A DNA stretch of 64,000 bases from Diospyros lotus (GCF_014633365.1 NC_068348.1:12046311-12110310), one strand, 5' to 3'. Shown: positions 45,925 to 58,170, counted from the first letter of the stretch. Numbers and translations: made by a program. Notes: generated by a model not told the origin, from the sequence alone.

Positions 45925-47486
45925 TGGCTGCACTCCTCACCCTACAATTTAGATAGCCTTAATCAGTTTGGATGTTCAGTGTTGAAATGGTGAGGAGGTT
46001 TAAACTCACTAGTGTGTGAGTGTAGTTGTAGCACAAATATAAATTCCGAACAAGTCCGGGTTGATTCACTAGGAGGTTTATTTAACAAAAGAATTGTTCA
46101 TTCGGGTTGATTTATCCAAAGAGAGCTAAGTTTTCTTGATTGTGAAAAGGTTTTTTGGAATATTAAAAAGGTCTTGGGTTGAGGCGAGTTCAGAACCAAT
46201 GCCTAATAAATCTCTTATAGCAATTTAAACAGCAACATTAATCTGAAATAAACAGAGGATCATTTGGTAGTTATAATTCAAGATACGAATGATTCTCAGC
46301 TAAGTAACCCTCATACATGATATGAGGGTTCTAGGTTAAGATGTCACTGTAAATTGTATTATACTACAGACTATGATTTGATCGTCTGAGCTTGGGTATA
46401 TCTCATCTCCAATTCTAGCAACTCTCATACATGGCATGAGAGTTCTAAGTTAGGATGATGACCCAATCCAAACTCACAAAACCATTTACACTCTCAACTC
46501 GAGTTTAACTCAAATAGATCTTGCATTCATCGAGGTTTGGCTTATCTTGAGATTCAAGAACATTGGACACTGTCCTCGCCTTAACCCAAGATTAGATTTA
46601 GCTACTCATTCCCATTTAAAAATTAATTGACAGGAATTTAAATGACGTAATTTAAATGACAGAATTTAATTGATAGGAATTAAAATAGCAGAAACTAACC
46701 GCCCATTTAGGCAGTGGATAATTTAAATGACAGGAATTAAAATTGCAGAAATTTAAAGGTAGAAATTAACTGGCCATTTAGGCGGTGGATAATAAAGTAA
46801 CAATAAATGGCATAAGAATTTGAAAAAAGAAAGAAAGGAAGTAAGATTACAAGAGAAAACAAGAGAGAGAATAAGAGCAATTCTCTAAGAGAAACTCTAA
46901 GAAAAAAACTAAACTTTGATTCAACTAATAACCACCTCCTCACAAATGCACCAAAGTGAGCTATTTATAACCCACAAGATGCAATACAAACCACACAATT
47001 ATTCAACTAAACATAATTATATCTAATGGGCACTCACAAAACATTCACCTCACTAAAGGAAGAAAATTAGGTAAAAGACAAAAAATACCAAAGACTTCAG
47101 GTGGTGGACTACTCATAAGAATACAAAAGACTTTAGGTGGTAAATCACTTATAAAAAAAAAAAAAACAAAACAAAGAAAAGTCTTCTACAAATTGGGCTT
47201 TGTTAGGCCTTTGATTGGTCTTGGGCCTTTGGTTGGATTCCATTTGATAGTTGGGCCAAGTGCACTTGAAACATCCTCTAGACTTCATAATTGGCCTTTG
47301 AATTTGAGCAATAAAAAATGGGTAATCCAATGTCTTCAATTATGCCCCTAATTAATTGTAGAAGCCAACTTCCTTGCTTTATCCTGAAATAATATGTAAT
47401 ACGAATAATTATTTACTTTAAGCATAAATATAAAGCCAAAATAGGTATATATTTCATTAGGATATAGGAAATATTGACCCTTATCA
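45925..47486 (-). repeat. 5' LTR of Athila/Tat-like element, 1562 bp
   Basis: On the minus strand it starts TGATAAGGGTCAATATTTCC at 47486 and ends AGTGCAGCCA at 45925. It has an imperfect GGACACTGTCC palindrome at 46565-46575 shared with the element at 2768-5302, and degenerate AATTTAAATGAC repeats (46620-46740). Confidence 0.88.
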
Positions 47487-48842
47487 GTACTGGTGCTATT
47501 GCTTTGCCAATGATGCACCCATACACCCTAGTCTGGCAGGGAGACTAAAAAAATGGCGGGTAATCTTAAGTTGCAGTCGACCCAAACATGAGAGTTATGA
47601 TGTTATGTGTAATACCCCAAAATTTAATATAAAGGTTGGATGATGCCATAAAGTGTTTTAATGGAAGTTTTAGGCTTAAGTGTAAATGGAAATGGTTTTA
47701 AGGACTTAAATGCAAAATAAAGGATAATAAAGGCTTGTTTGAGAAGCCTTGAGTAGGTAAAGGATAACGACTCCAAATGAATGTCATGATAAAATCTTGT
47801 TAGGAAAGCTTTGAGTTGGTAAAATTTCATTGGAAGACTTATGGTCATAATAAAGGCTTGTGGGAGAAGCCTTGAGGTGGAAAGATTATATTGGATAATT
47901 GTATTCAAAAGTCTTAAACCATGATTACCTTAATTTCTTAATTCAAAAGTAAATGGAGTTGGAAGCATGTTATTGGCTTGCTAAAAGATAAGGATAAGAT
48001 GGGTTGAATAAAGGGTCACGTAAAGGGCAAATGGAGAAATGAGATTGGAAGAAAGGAGAAGCTTGAATAGGAAGATTGGTTATAATGATTAAAAGTCTTA
48101 ACTTGGGAGACTTAACTTGGGAGACTTGACTTGAGAGACTTAACTTGTAAGACTTGAATTGGCTTGCAAAGGAAGGAGAAGATGGAGCTTATCTTGAAGG
48201 CCACGTGAAGGTGTACTTGGAAGCTTATGATTGGAAGAAATGAAGGCTTGCTTGAGAAGATTGCAAAATTCCAAAGTTGTGATGATTATTTGGGTGGAAA
48301 ATGAGCAACTTGGTGGCCAAGTAAAATCTTGAGGATTTGGACATTTAAAGGCTATATAAAGGGGAGGAGGAAGGGCCACGAGAAGCAAAGGAGAAAGGAA
48401 AGAAAGCAAGTGCAAGAAAAAAGAAAAGAAAAAGCAAAGAAGGAAGGAAAGAGAGACCAGATTGGAAATCACCAAAAACGGAAAAGAAAGCTAAAAGGTA
48501 AGTCACTGTTCTTTTTGTAGGGTCGTAGTACACTAAAAGGGGAGTTCGTAGGTTCAAACGGAAGTCAAATCGGAGTTAAAATGAAAGAGTTATGGTCGTT
48601 TTAATTTTGGGTTGCAAAATAGAGAAGGGGTAGCGCGTGGCCACCCTTTCGGGGGCCCATGAGGGCTCATCTGACCTCCGTTTAGCCTGAAATTTTTACC
48701 GTTGTTCTCCTATTTTAATTACCTACAACCCTGTATAAAATATTCAAGGTTTTGTTTACTTAAATCCATGATTTCTGCAGAAACAGCCCCTAGTGCAAGA
48801 AACCGGGCTGTAAACCGTGCTATCGAAGGGAAAACGATCAAG

Positions 48843-49046
48843 GTGAGTGGTTCTTGTGCATGCTTCCTATTGATCCATCTTAGTTCCATTTGTGAGTGGT
48901 TATTGTGCATGCTTCCTATTGATCCATCTTAGTTCCATTTGTGAGTGATTCTCATGCATGCTTCTTCTAAATCATTCTTGGTTTCATTTGTGAGAGGTTC
49001 TTATGCATGCTCCTTGATTCCTATTGATCACTCTTGGTTTCCACTT
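48843..49046 (+). repeat. 49-bp tandem repeat in LTR, about 4 copies
   Basis: Units start at 48843, 48892, 48941 and 48990 (the last is 57 bp). Each begins with GTGAGWGRTT and contains a TGCATGCT core. The first two units are almost identical. The 3' LTR has the same array (about 54696-54899). Confidence 0.9.
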
Positions 49047-49367
49047 GTGGATGGTTGTTGCTTACATCTCATGTTTCCCTATTTTCGAGCATTTCTTTCC
49101 TATTTTGCTTGATCACGGAGTTTGTTGTTGTGGTTCGTCGATGGGATTAAACATGACTACTCTTGCTCGTAGCTTATGGATTGCAAATTGTATTTTCCTT
49201 GGTTTGTGCACCGTGCCTACAGGTGAGGCCGTGCCTACTTGATATTCCTTAGTTGTACATATTCCTTCTGCTTTGTCTTCAACATGTTGTTTGGTGATGG
49301 TTGCTATTGGTGGATCGGGAACTTGTTTGCTGCTTGTTGGGAACATCACGAGGATCGGGGTGGTAAT

Positions 49368-49592
49368 CCCATGCCCAGAGGTGGGGCCATGCCTAGAGGT
49401 GGGGCTGAGGGGTTGGACCACGATCCCGTGCCTGCAGGTGGGGTTGAGATGTTTCACACAAGTGCCAACGGGCATAGTGGTGGCTCGTAATCCCGTGCCT
49501 AGAGGTGGGGCCGTGCCTAGAGGTGGGGCTGAGGGATTGGACCACAACCACATGCCTAGAGGTGGGGCTTAGCTTGGAGGTGAGGCTGTGAG
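49368..49592 (+). repeat. G-rich minisatellite in LTR
   Basis: A unit like GTGCCTAGAGGTGGGGC recurs about seven times with two longer higher-order blocks. The copy in the 3' LTR is at about 55218-55440. Frames across it (PRGGA repeats) are artefacts of the repeat. Confidence 0.85.
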
Positions 49593-50191
49593 GTTTGACA
49601 TAAGTGCTGGAAGGGATGATGGTGACTCGAGGAGGTTTTATTTTGATATGGTCTTGGAAGGTTTATACTTAATTCTGCTTGTTTCCTGGCATAACTGCAT
49701 ATTGCTCTTGCATGCACTGTTTCTTTCTTTCTTACCACTCACTTAGATATCATTATCTAACTTGGGTGTTTCTTACCCCTGGGGCATTCATCGTCCCAGC
49801 TTTGTCAGAAGTGTCAAGCGTTACAAGTTCCAGGTTAAAGCGTGAGCAAGGAGGTGGAGCTTCACTAGCTTTGGGATCTTGGATTCATTATGTACCCCTG
49901 TAACCGAAGTAATATATTGTGAATAGCAGTTAGGGTACTCAAAGTTTGTAATAAAAGGATGCCCTACAGTTGTACTACATTAATAAGTTGTGTCTTTCCA
50001 GAGTGTTAAGAGTCTTTTACATTTCTTGTACCTGGTAATGAAATCTAGTGGAAACCCATTTTATTTAGCTTTGGTTAAGCTCGCAGGTTCGATCCAATGC
50101 TTCCGTTGGTAAGGGTTTCCATAACGCCTGTAGGTGAAGTTAGCTTGTATTTGATATCATAATGGTATTTGAAAAAGTGGGGCGTTACAGT

Positions 50192-50203
50192 TGGTATCAG
50201 AGC
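50192..50203 (+). other. Primer-binding site, initiator tRNA-Met
   Basis: TGGTATCAGAGC, two bases after the LTR end. Confidence 0.9.
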
Positions 50204-50254
50204 TAGAATTTGTGATTTTGATTTAAGATTTGAGCTAACTAACCTTGAGGATGT

Positions 50255-50269
50255 TTTGATCTACGGCAG
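50255..50269 (+). promoter_or_regulatory. Candidate 3' splice site in leader
   Basis: TTTGATCTACGGCAG, 66 bases after the primer-binding site. With the LTR donor at 48498 it would define a 1772-nt intron. The layout matches the chromovirus acceptor at 2705, but the pyrimidine tract is weaker. Confidence 0.35.
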
Positions 50270-53200
50270 GAGTGGATTTGAAACCGAAGAGGAATGATTT
50301 TTGCGAGAGTAAGAAACGTATGTACAAAATGGGTTGGATTCAGGTTTGGGTTTAATATTGAGTATGGTCTTGATCTAGATTGATATGTCTAATATTTTGG
50401 GTACTTTAGTTAGAGGGCATGATGGGACTCGTAGATGAACCCGAAGAATGATTGTTATTTCTATTTTTACGAGACTGAGGATTATGTGTATGTACACATA
50501 TGGAAATGGTCTATGTATAACTGAAACGGATAGTATATCATGATTATGAGGTTGACAAATGTTACTAACCATTGAGGAGCCTTGATGGCAGGATAGGTTA
50601 CGTGTTACTGGAGGATATTCTTGGTAATCACAATAGTGGTATGTGGTATCTTGAGGTATGCTTGGTGTTATGTTGGTTTTACTAATCTTGAGTTTTGGTA
50701 ACAAGATAGGTTACACGTTGATCGAGGTAACTCGGTGAGTGAGTAAGTTGGAATGAAATGCAAGTAAGTATCCTATTTTATCTGATGGTCTAATTATTTT
50801 GTACTTTGGGAGATTTGTTAATATTGGTCCATGGGACCCTGTGCCAATTTGAAGATTTAATGGGTGTGATGGGTTGTTGCTTAGTCTATGTGGGATAAGC
50901 AACGATAGGAGACATGATAGTTACCGAGTGATACTAACCTTTGGGATTCCTTGGTAATAGGTTGAGTTACATGGCTTACCTTTGAGGATCTTGGAAGATG
51001 AAATGGTGCTATGAAACGTTATGGTATATATTTGATGTTATTAATCTTTGAACTTTGATGATAAGGTAGGCCATGGAACCATTTGAGGCCTAGACGGTCG
51101 TTGGCAGAATCTAATGAGTATGTAAGTTGGGGATGTGATACAAGTAAGTACTCTAATTGTGTGATGGACTGAACCCCCTTTTGCTATTATTTTGGGTGAC
51201 TCATTGGATTTTAGGGAAAATTGGATAAGGCTTCATGGAATCTGTTTAACCATTTTCTAGAAATTTGATGGTTGAGGTTTTCTTAAATGCTAAGTGATTT
51301 GAGGATACTAGCCTTGTTAAGTGATTGGGTCAGACAAAAGATCAAAGATGGATGGTTGTTATATGATCATGATGATTTGATTGAAATGGTACGCGTAAGG
51401 GAGACACGCGATAATCTAAAGTCTGGAACGATATGTGGATAGGTTATGTCTTAGGCAACCGCATGGGACCCAAACCATTTTGAGCTAGCCGGTAATGAGA
51501 ACCTTGAGGAGATGAGGGATCAGGAGACATTTTTATTTATGGTTTGCTAGAGTCTCGTATTAATGATTATGTGTTGCAGGAGTTTGGCAATGACCATTGG
51601 AGAATGCTCCACTGTTCCTATTACTTCGAGGAGTTTTGATAATAAGTATTTAGGGGATCTATTGAGTCTTGGAGATACATATATATGTGGTTCGTTAGAA
51701 TCCTGTGTAACGACTATTTTGCAGGAACTTGATAAATCTGGAATCTGGAGGATTCTAGGAATTTTGGAATTCGGGACCTATGATTACGGACTTGAGGTAA
51801 GTCTAGTAATTCTTATATCAATCTTGAGGATATTTGAGTGATGATAACCTAGGATTGACGGTCAAATAGACTCGTGAAGAATCCTAGAAATCCTATGGTT
51901 CTTGGGCTACGATTCACTAGTTGATTGTGGACAGTTGGAGACCATTGGGGAGACTAACTAGACATTGAGGACGTTTGATTCATGGTTCGTTGGAAATGTT
52001 TTGCAAGTATCTGATGGCTTCAAAATTTTGAGGACTTTAGATAGCAAGTGCTCGTGAAATTGTTTGGATTGAGGTTATGAACTTGAATGTTTCTGGAATT
52101 ATTTTACTAATGAGGTTTGAGTATTGATCATATGATTTTGAGTATGACTGTTCCAGGCAGGAAGCGCCCGAGGCTTGGGACAAGACATGGCCTGGGAAAC
52201 TGAGGAAGAAAACTTCAAACCAAAGGGTAACTATCCCAGTTCTTTTATTTTGGAAAACCTTACAAGTTTGGAAACCTGGCTGGGGGCCAAACGGGAGGCC
52301 AAAGAGTGTTATACTTGAGGAAAGGGGTGACTGCTAGCCCGAGATTGTCTAAAGGGTTTAGTTTGTCCTTTTCAGGAGACCTATGGTGGACATTATGAAA
52401 TTTTAATAATGCCATTTGAGTTGATTAACCCTTATGAGTTTGAAAGTAAGTCAGCGAGGGTACCAGGAGTCATGACTACTACATCGTGTGCTAGCGGGCT
52501 TGAGGTTTGGGAAAGGGGTGGTGGAACTGTGATTGCATACATGGGTCGGGGTAGGTCATAACCATGGGTGGAATGCTTCCCAGTGTAGGCATGTGTGTGA
52601 TATGGGCATGCTTAGGAAAGTGTGTTTCCCAGGATAGCAAGCATGGGGATATGTGTGTTCCCTGGATTTGGCCTTGGGAAGGGAGATTTATTCTGGTTAT
52701 TGACTTGACCTTCGGTTTAGTGTGCGAATTATTATACACCCCAGCTATTGTGAGCAATTGGCTCTGATCTGAATCTGGCCCAAGCACAGATGTTGATGTA
52801 GTAGTGGGAATGCTTTGGCAGTGCTATCTATATGAAAAGTTCGAGGTCTTCATGATTGCTTGAGGAGCCTGTTCTTTCAGAGGGGTTTGAATGCGGGATA
52901 GTGACGGTGGATAGAGTTTCCAAAGGGGTGTGGTTATGTAATCCAGTACCATCTCGGGGGGAGTGAATGTGGTGGCCAGTGAGTCCGCTCTTATAGCCTG
53001 TTCTAGGTGAACGTGGTGGCTGATGCGGGAATAGGCCTGTTCTAATGACCCGAGAGTGGGGACTGGTGGAGGCTTTTTTAGCCTGTGGCATTGAATGTGG
53101 TTCCTGATGAAACATCTATTTACGTCGCTAGCCTGGCGATTCACTCTCATCTGATGAACAAACTTGGCAAGCTATTTTAGAAGACTCGAAGGATGGTCAT

Positions 53201-53440
53201 GAGTTAACAATTGGAAATGGGTCAAACCCTGGTATTCGACTTTTGGGGAGAATGCTATGATTTTTATTCGAATTTTGTGCCTTAGGCCAAGAGTTATGGC
53301 AAACCATATTGATCGAGGCACGCAAGGTCAAATAAATCATCGACCTCGAAGTGAGTTTTGAGGAGTAAAATAATATTTCTTAGGGTATTATGGAGACACC
53401 ATGATATTGAGGAATAAGGGGAAAATTTCGGGGACGAAAT
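50270..53440 (+). other. Non-coding interior with degenerate repeats
   Basis: Several diverged copies of a CTAACCTTTGAG...GATAGGTTACRTG unit (near 50565, 50683, 50933 and 51044) and two copies of a GTAAGTTGG...CAAGTAAGTA segment (50742 and 51124). No protein domain found beyond a possible RNase H relic near 53015. Frames of 92-109 codons show no family features. Confidence 0.6.
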
Positions 53441-53444
53441 TTAT

Positions 53445-53460
53445 TTTAAGGGGGGGAGGA
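53445..53460 (+). other. Polypurine tract
   Basis: TTTTAAGGGGGGGAGGA abutting the 3' LTR start at 53461. Confidence 0.88.
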
Positions 53461-56037
53461 TGTAATACCCCAAAATTTAATATAAAGGTTGAATGATGCC
53501 ATAAAGTGTTTTAATGGAAGTTTTAGGCTTAAGTGTAAATGGAAATGGTTTTAAGGACTTAAATGCAAAATAAAGAATAATAAAGGCTTGTTTGAGAAGC
53601 CTTGAGTTGGTAAAGGATAACGTCTCCAAATGAATGTCATGATAAAATCTTGTTAGGAAAGCTTTGAGTTGGTAAACTTTCATTGGAAGACTTATGGTCA
53701 TAATAAAGGCTTGTGGGAGAAGCCTTGAGGTGGAAAGATTATATTGGATAATTGTATTCAAAAGTCTTAAACCATGATTACCTTAATTTCTTAATTCAAA
53801 AGTAAATGGAGTTGGAAGCATGTTATTGGCTTGCTAAAAGATAAGGATAAGATGGGTTGAATAAAGGGTCACGTAAAGGGCAAATGGAGAAATGAGATTG
53901 GAAGAAAGGAGAAGCTTGAATAGGAAGATTGGTTATAATGATTAAAAGTCTTAACTTGGGAGACTTAACTTGGGAGACTTGACTTGAGAGACTTAACTTG
54001 TAAGACATGAATTGGCTTGCAAAGGAAGGAGAAGATGGAGCTTATCTTGAAGGCCACGTGAAGGTGTACTTGGAAGCTTAGGAATGGAAGAAATGAAGGC
54101 TTGCTTGAGAAGATTGCAAAATTCCAAAGTTGTGATGATTATTTGGGTGGAAAATGAGCAACTTGGTGGCCAAGTAAAATCTTGAGGATTTGGACATTTA
54201 AAGGCTATATAAACGGGAGGAGGAAGGGCCACGAGAAGCAAAGGAGAAAGGAAAGAAAGCAAGTGAAAGAAAAAAGAAAAGAAAAAGCAAAGAAGGAAGG
54301 AAAGAGAGACCAGATTGGAAATCACCAAAAACGGAAAAGAAAGCTAAAAGGTAAGTCACTGTTCTTTTTGTAGGGTCGTAGTACACTAAAAGGGGAGTTC
54401 GTAGGTTCAAACGGAAGTCAAATCGGAGTTAAAATGAAAGAGTTATGGCCGTTTTAATTTTGGGTTGCAAAATAGAGAAGGGGTAGCGCGTGGCCACCCT
54501 TCCGGGGGCCCGTGAGGGCTCATCCGATCTCTGTTTAGCCTGCAATTTTTACCGTTGTTCTCCTATTTTAATTACCTACAACCCTGTATAAAATATTCAA
54601 GGTTTGGTTTACTTAAATCCATGATTTCTGCAGAAACAGCCCCTAGTGCAAGAAATCGGGCTGTAAACCGTGCTATCGAAGGGAAAACGATCAAGGTGAG
54701 TGGTTCTTGTGCATGCTTCCTATTGATCCATCTTAGTTCCATTTGTGAGTGGTTATTGTGCATGCTTCCTATTGATCCATCTTAGTTCCATTTGTGAGTG
54801 ATTCTCATGCATGCTTCCTCTAAATCATTCTTGGTTTCATTTGTGAGAGGTTCTTATGCATGCTCCTTGATTCCTATTGATCACTCTTGGTTTCCACTTG
54901 TGGATGGTTGTTGCTTACATCTCATGTTTTCCTATTTTCGAGCATTTCTTTCCTATTTTGCTTGATCATGGAGTTTGTTGTTGTGGTTCGTCGATGGGAT
55001 TAAACATGACTACTCTTGCTCGTAGCTTATGGATTGCAAATTGTATTTTCCTTGGTTTGTGCACCGTGCCTACAGGTCGTGCCTACTTGATATTCCTTAG
55101 TTGTACATATTCCTTCTGCTTTGTCTTCAACATGTTGTTTGGTGATGGTTGCTATTGGTGGATCGGGAACTTGTTGGCTGCTTGTTGGGAACATCATGAG
55201 GATCGGGGTAGTAATCCCATGCCCAGAGGTGGGGCCGTGCCTAGAGGTGGGGCTGAGGGGTTGGACCACGATCCCGTGCCTGCAGGTGGGGCTGAGATGT
55301 TTCACACAAGTGCCAACGGGCATAGTGGTGGCTCGTAATCCCGTGCCTAGAGGTGGGGCCGTGCCTAGAGGTGGGGCTGAGGGATTGGACCACAACCACA
55401 TGCCTAGAGGTGGGGCTTAGCTTGGAGGTGAGGCTGTGAGGTTTGACATAAGTGCTGGAAGGGATGATAGTGACTCGGGGAGGTTTTATTTTGATATGGT
55501 CTTGGAAGGTTTATACTTAATTCTGCTTGTTTCCTGGCATAACTGCATATTGCTCTTGCATGCACTGTTTCTTTCTTTCTTACCACTCACTTAGATATCA
55601 TTATCTAACTTGGGTGTTTCTTACCCCTGGGGCATTCATCGTCCCAGCTTTGTTAGAAGTGTCAAGCGTTACAGGTTCCAGGTTAAAGCGTGAGCAAGGA
55701 GGTGGAGCTTCACTAGCTTTGGGATCTTGGATTCATTATGTACCCCTGTAACCGAAGTAATATATTGTGAATAGCAGTTAGGGTACTCAAAGTTTGTAAT
55801 AAAAGGATGCCCTACAGTTGTACTACATTAATAAGTTGTGTCTTTCCAGAGTGTTAAGAGTCTTTTACATTTCTTGTACCTGGTAATGAAATCTAGTGGA
55901 AACCCATTTTATTTAGCTTTGGTTAAGCTTGTAGGTTCGATCCAATGCTTCCGTTGGTAAGGGTTTCCATAACGCCTGTAGGTGAAGTTAGCTTGTATTT
56001 GATATCATAATGGTATTTGGAAAAGTGGGGCGTTACA
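53461..56037 (+). repeat. 3' LTR of the non-autonomous element
   Basis: 2577 bp, partner of 47608-50189. Differences noticed are a handful of substitutions and a 5-bp deletion near 55078. TATATAAA at 54206-54213, donor-like sites at 54351 and 54696, palindrome 55624-55648, AATAAA 55798-55803. Confidence 0.95.
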
Positions 56038-57921
56038 TTATGTGCATTGCATACATACATAAGCATTAAATGTTTTGTTCCCTTAGTTAGATAATTCATC
56101 AGTTAATTTGGGCTTTTCCCCTGAAATATTCAAACGTTCCAGATAGAGATTGTAGCAGAAACGAGGATGAGTGAGGCATGAAATGTCACTTAACAAAGTG
56201 CATGATGAGTTGAATGTATGTTATGTAGCTCATGTATTTAAGTTCTACGACTTCGAATTCTAAATATTTTGAGGAATGATGATGTAGAACTCTATTTAGG
56301 GTTATTGTTAGTTGAGAACTTATGTTATGTATTAAGTCATGTTGAGAATTTTATGTCCCCTTAATGTAAGAACTTATGTTATGTATGATAAATGTATGGA
56401 AATTTTGGGATGGATAAGAGCAATGATATGGTTTAGTCATAGTTTTAAATAGAAAAAAGAATTTATTATCCTAGAATTGTCCCAAGTAATAGCGTGCCCG
56501 AAAAATGGGGCGTTACAGACCAGCAGCCTTGCTAGTCGACGACCGTTGAAATCGGCCACGGGGTTGCATGAGGAATGGTCGAGGGAAGCTTTTGGCTAAA
56601 GGTTGGGCCGACAATAACCACTAGGGTGGTCGGATTTCAATAAAAATCTGACAAGAAATCTGGTTGCTTTGTCAACACCTGCAAAGTTGCGATTTTGGTT
56701 GGGTGAGGTCATTTCCAAGGCGATCTGAGGTAGGTAGATGCTTTAAGGCGATCTGAGGTAGTTGGATGCTTTAAGGATCCAAGAAAGGGCTTTTGAAGGC
56801 TCGAAATAGCCTATAAATAGGCGTTCATAGTGGCCAAATCTGGAGGAGATTGGAGCTTCAAATCTACTGCAATTTTGAACAAATTGAGTCATTAAACCAT
56901 AGGGCTTTTGTTACCTACTAGTTGAGGAAGCTTTTTGAAAAATTTGGTGAGTTTTGGTGGTCATTTGAATGGGTTTCGAATGCTGGTCGGAAAACATGAG
57001 CTTCAAATCTGTCTGTTTATTGGCCATTTGAGCCGGTTCAGACATGTATTTCAGCCACAAAATGGTGCCATAGTGATCGACTCAATGAGTGCTTCAAGAT
57101 GGTGGAGTCAAAACTAGCATCGGGGCTTGTTGCAGGAGGTCGACGGCGAAGAAATAGCCTGAGAAGAAGATGCGCGTGAGCTGCACACGCAGATCTCACG
57201 CGCCAGCACGTGAGGGCTCGTCCGGACTTAAAAAATCGTGGAAAAAATACCAAGAATCCTAGAAAAATGTGATCTAGGTGTTTGTGCAAAAAGATTTGGT
57301 GTTTGGCTTTTCAATTTCTCGATTTTCGCAACGTCCAGCCTCTTTTTGTGTGCAAACGAAGCTTTGAGGTAAGTTTTGGAATTTTCCTTTGATGTTCTTA
57401 GAATTTAATGATTTGTTGTGGAAAAAGATTGGAAAAAATAGTCTCGAAGGTATTTATTTGTATTTTTAGAAGGGAAAATGGGAGAAAATGAAGAAAAATA
57501 TTAAAATATTAAGGTATTGAGATATTTTGTGAATGAATAGGATGTATAGGATTATTGTGCTCAAGGAATAGTGATTTGTGCAACTTTTGAGGTTTGACAC
57601 GCAAATTGAGGTGATTCGCATTTTTGAGGTATTCTGAACTTCATGCTAAAGGTGAGTGGTTTTATCCCAAGAACTTATATGTATGATATTGTTACTTATA
57701 TATGCATGATATTTATGAAGTTATGATCATTTTGTCATATTGCATGGAAAGTCGTGATTTGCATGGCACGATATTATTGGCATATTGATATACGTGCATG
57801 AGATTGGGATGTCGCCCTGATAGTGTAGCCGTAATTTCCTAAGGGCAATTGATGGAACAACATTAGGATTATCTTGTCGAAGGCTTCAAGATTCTGCTTA
57901 GGGTTCTGTGCCGGGCTTGTG

Positions 57922-57985
57922 TGTGACGCCCCGTTCCCACTTAGGGGTGCCACTCGTGAACAATTACCTAAATTGCCCACCTGCC
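57922..57985 (-). repeat. Terminal 64 bp of a second LTR copy
   Basis: Matches 58186-58249 with a few substitutions (TGTGACGCCC start, CCCACCTGCC end of match). Similarity stops at 57985, where leader sequence begins. Confidence 0.8.
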
Positions 57986-58170
57986 TAAATCATGATATTT
58001 TCCCCTTCTTATAGTAGGAATATACGAGCACTCCATTCCCATCACCATAGACCTCAATGCCTCGACCCATCTCCTAGGGTCCTCGGTCACTTGTGGTTAT
58101 ACTTCCAAGGCCTTCCGATCAACCTTCAACCACATTTCTCCATGCATCCTCCATTTGATGCTCTAACCAC

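Larger units (their letters stand above)
42075..47486 (-). mobile_element. Athila/Tat-like Ty3/gypsy element, truncated with foldback LTR
   Basis: Flanked by exact GTACT (42070-42074 and 47487-47491). On the minus strand: 5' LTR (47486-45925), tRNA-Asp-type primer-binding site (45919-45901), gag, zinc knuckle, aspartic protease. Then the element stops at 43474 and passes into an antisense LTR piece, a loop and a sense LTR end (42878-42075). RT, RNase H, integrase and the polypurine tract are missing. As the duplications are intact, it was probably integrated in this rearranged form, or rearranged internally later. Confidence 0.88.
47608..50189 (+). repeat. 5' LTR of the non-autonomous element
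   Basis: TGTAATACCCC to GGGGCGTTACA, 2582 bp. TATA box TATATAAA (48353-48360), donor-like AAAGGTAAGT (GT at 48498) and AAGGTGAGTGG (GT at 48843), 49-bp repeats, G-rich repeats, palindrome (49776-49799) and AATAAA (49950-49955). Confidence 0.95.
47608..56037 (+). mobile_element. Young non-autonomous LTR retrotransposon, 8.4 kb
   Basis: Flanked by exact TTATG (47603-47607 and 56038-56042). LTRs of 2582 and 2577 bp are near-identical. A tRNA-Met primer-binding site (50192-50203) and a polypurine tract (53445-53460) are intact. The 3.27-kb interior has no gag or pol frame (longest open run about 110 codons), yet a short NVVADA-like relic of RNase H near 53015 and the GACGAAATTT context before the polypurine tract suggest descent from a chromovirus. 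It has all cis signals and no proteins, so it must use proteins in trans. Confidence 0.92.
40187..56517 (+). mobile_element. LTR B: solo LTR split by two later elements
   Basis: TGTAAGAACCC to GGGGCGTTACA, flanked by exact GACCA at 40182-40186 and 56518-56522. Pieces 40187-42074, 47492-47607 and 56043-56517 total about 2.5 kb, the family length. It has TATAAACAG (41028-41036), CGCGTG boxes (41390-41455), donor-like AAGGTAAGT (GT at 41601) and GAAGGTAAGT (GT at 41908), and the palindrome (56118-56142). Confidence 0.9.
39581..57921 (+). mobile_element. LTR A: chromovirus-type LTR split by LTR B and truncated on the right
   Basis: Pieces 39581-40186 and 56523-57921. It starts TATAATACCCGAG and aligns along its length with the LTR at 21876-24435. 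It contains TATAAATAG (56812-56820), CGCGTG boxes (about 57171-57225) and donor-like sites GAGGTAAGT (GT at 57369) and AAAGGTGAGT (GT at 57652). It is interrupted at 57922 by the minus-strand chromovirus, so its 3' end lies outside the window. Confidence 0.8.

Noticed and set aside
49113..49572. Frames of 99-153 codons across the G-rich LTR repeat
   Set aside because: They are produced by the repeat unit itself on both strands, and differ between the two LTRs because of a 5-bp indel.
50190..53460. A hidden gene captured by the non-autonomous element
   Set aside because: I looked for long frames or recognisable domains on both strands and found only degenerate repeats and a faint RNase H relic.
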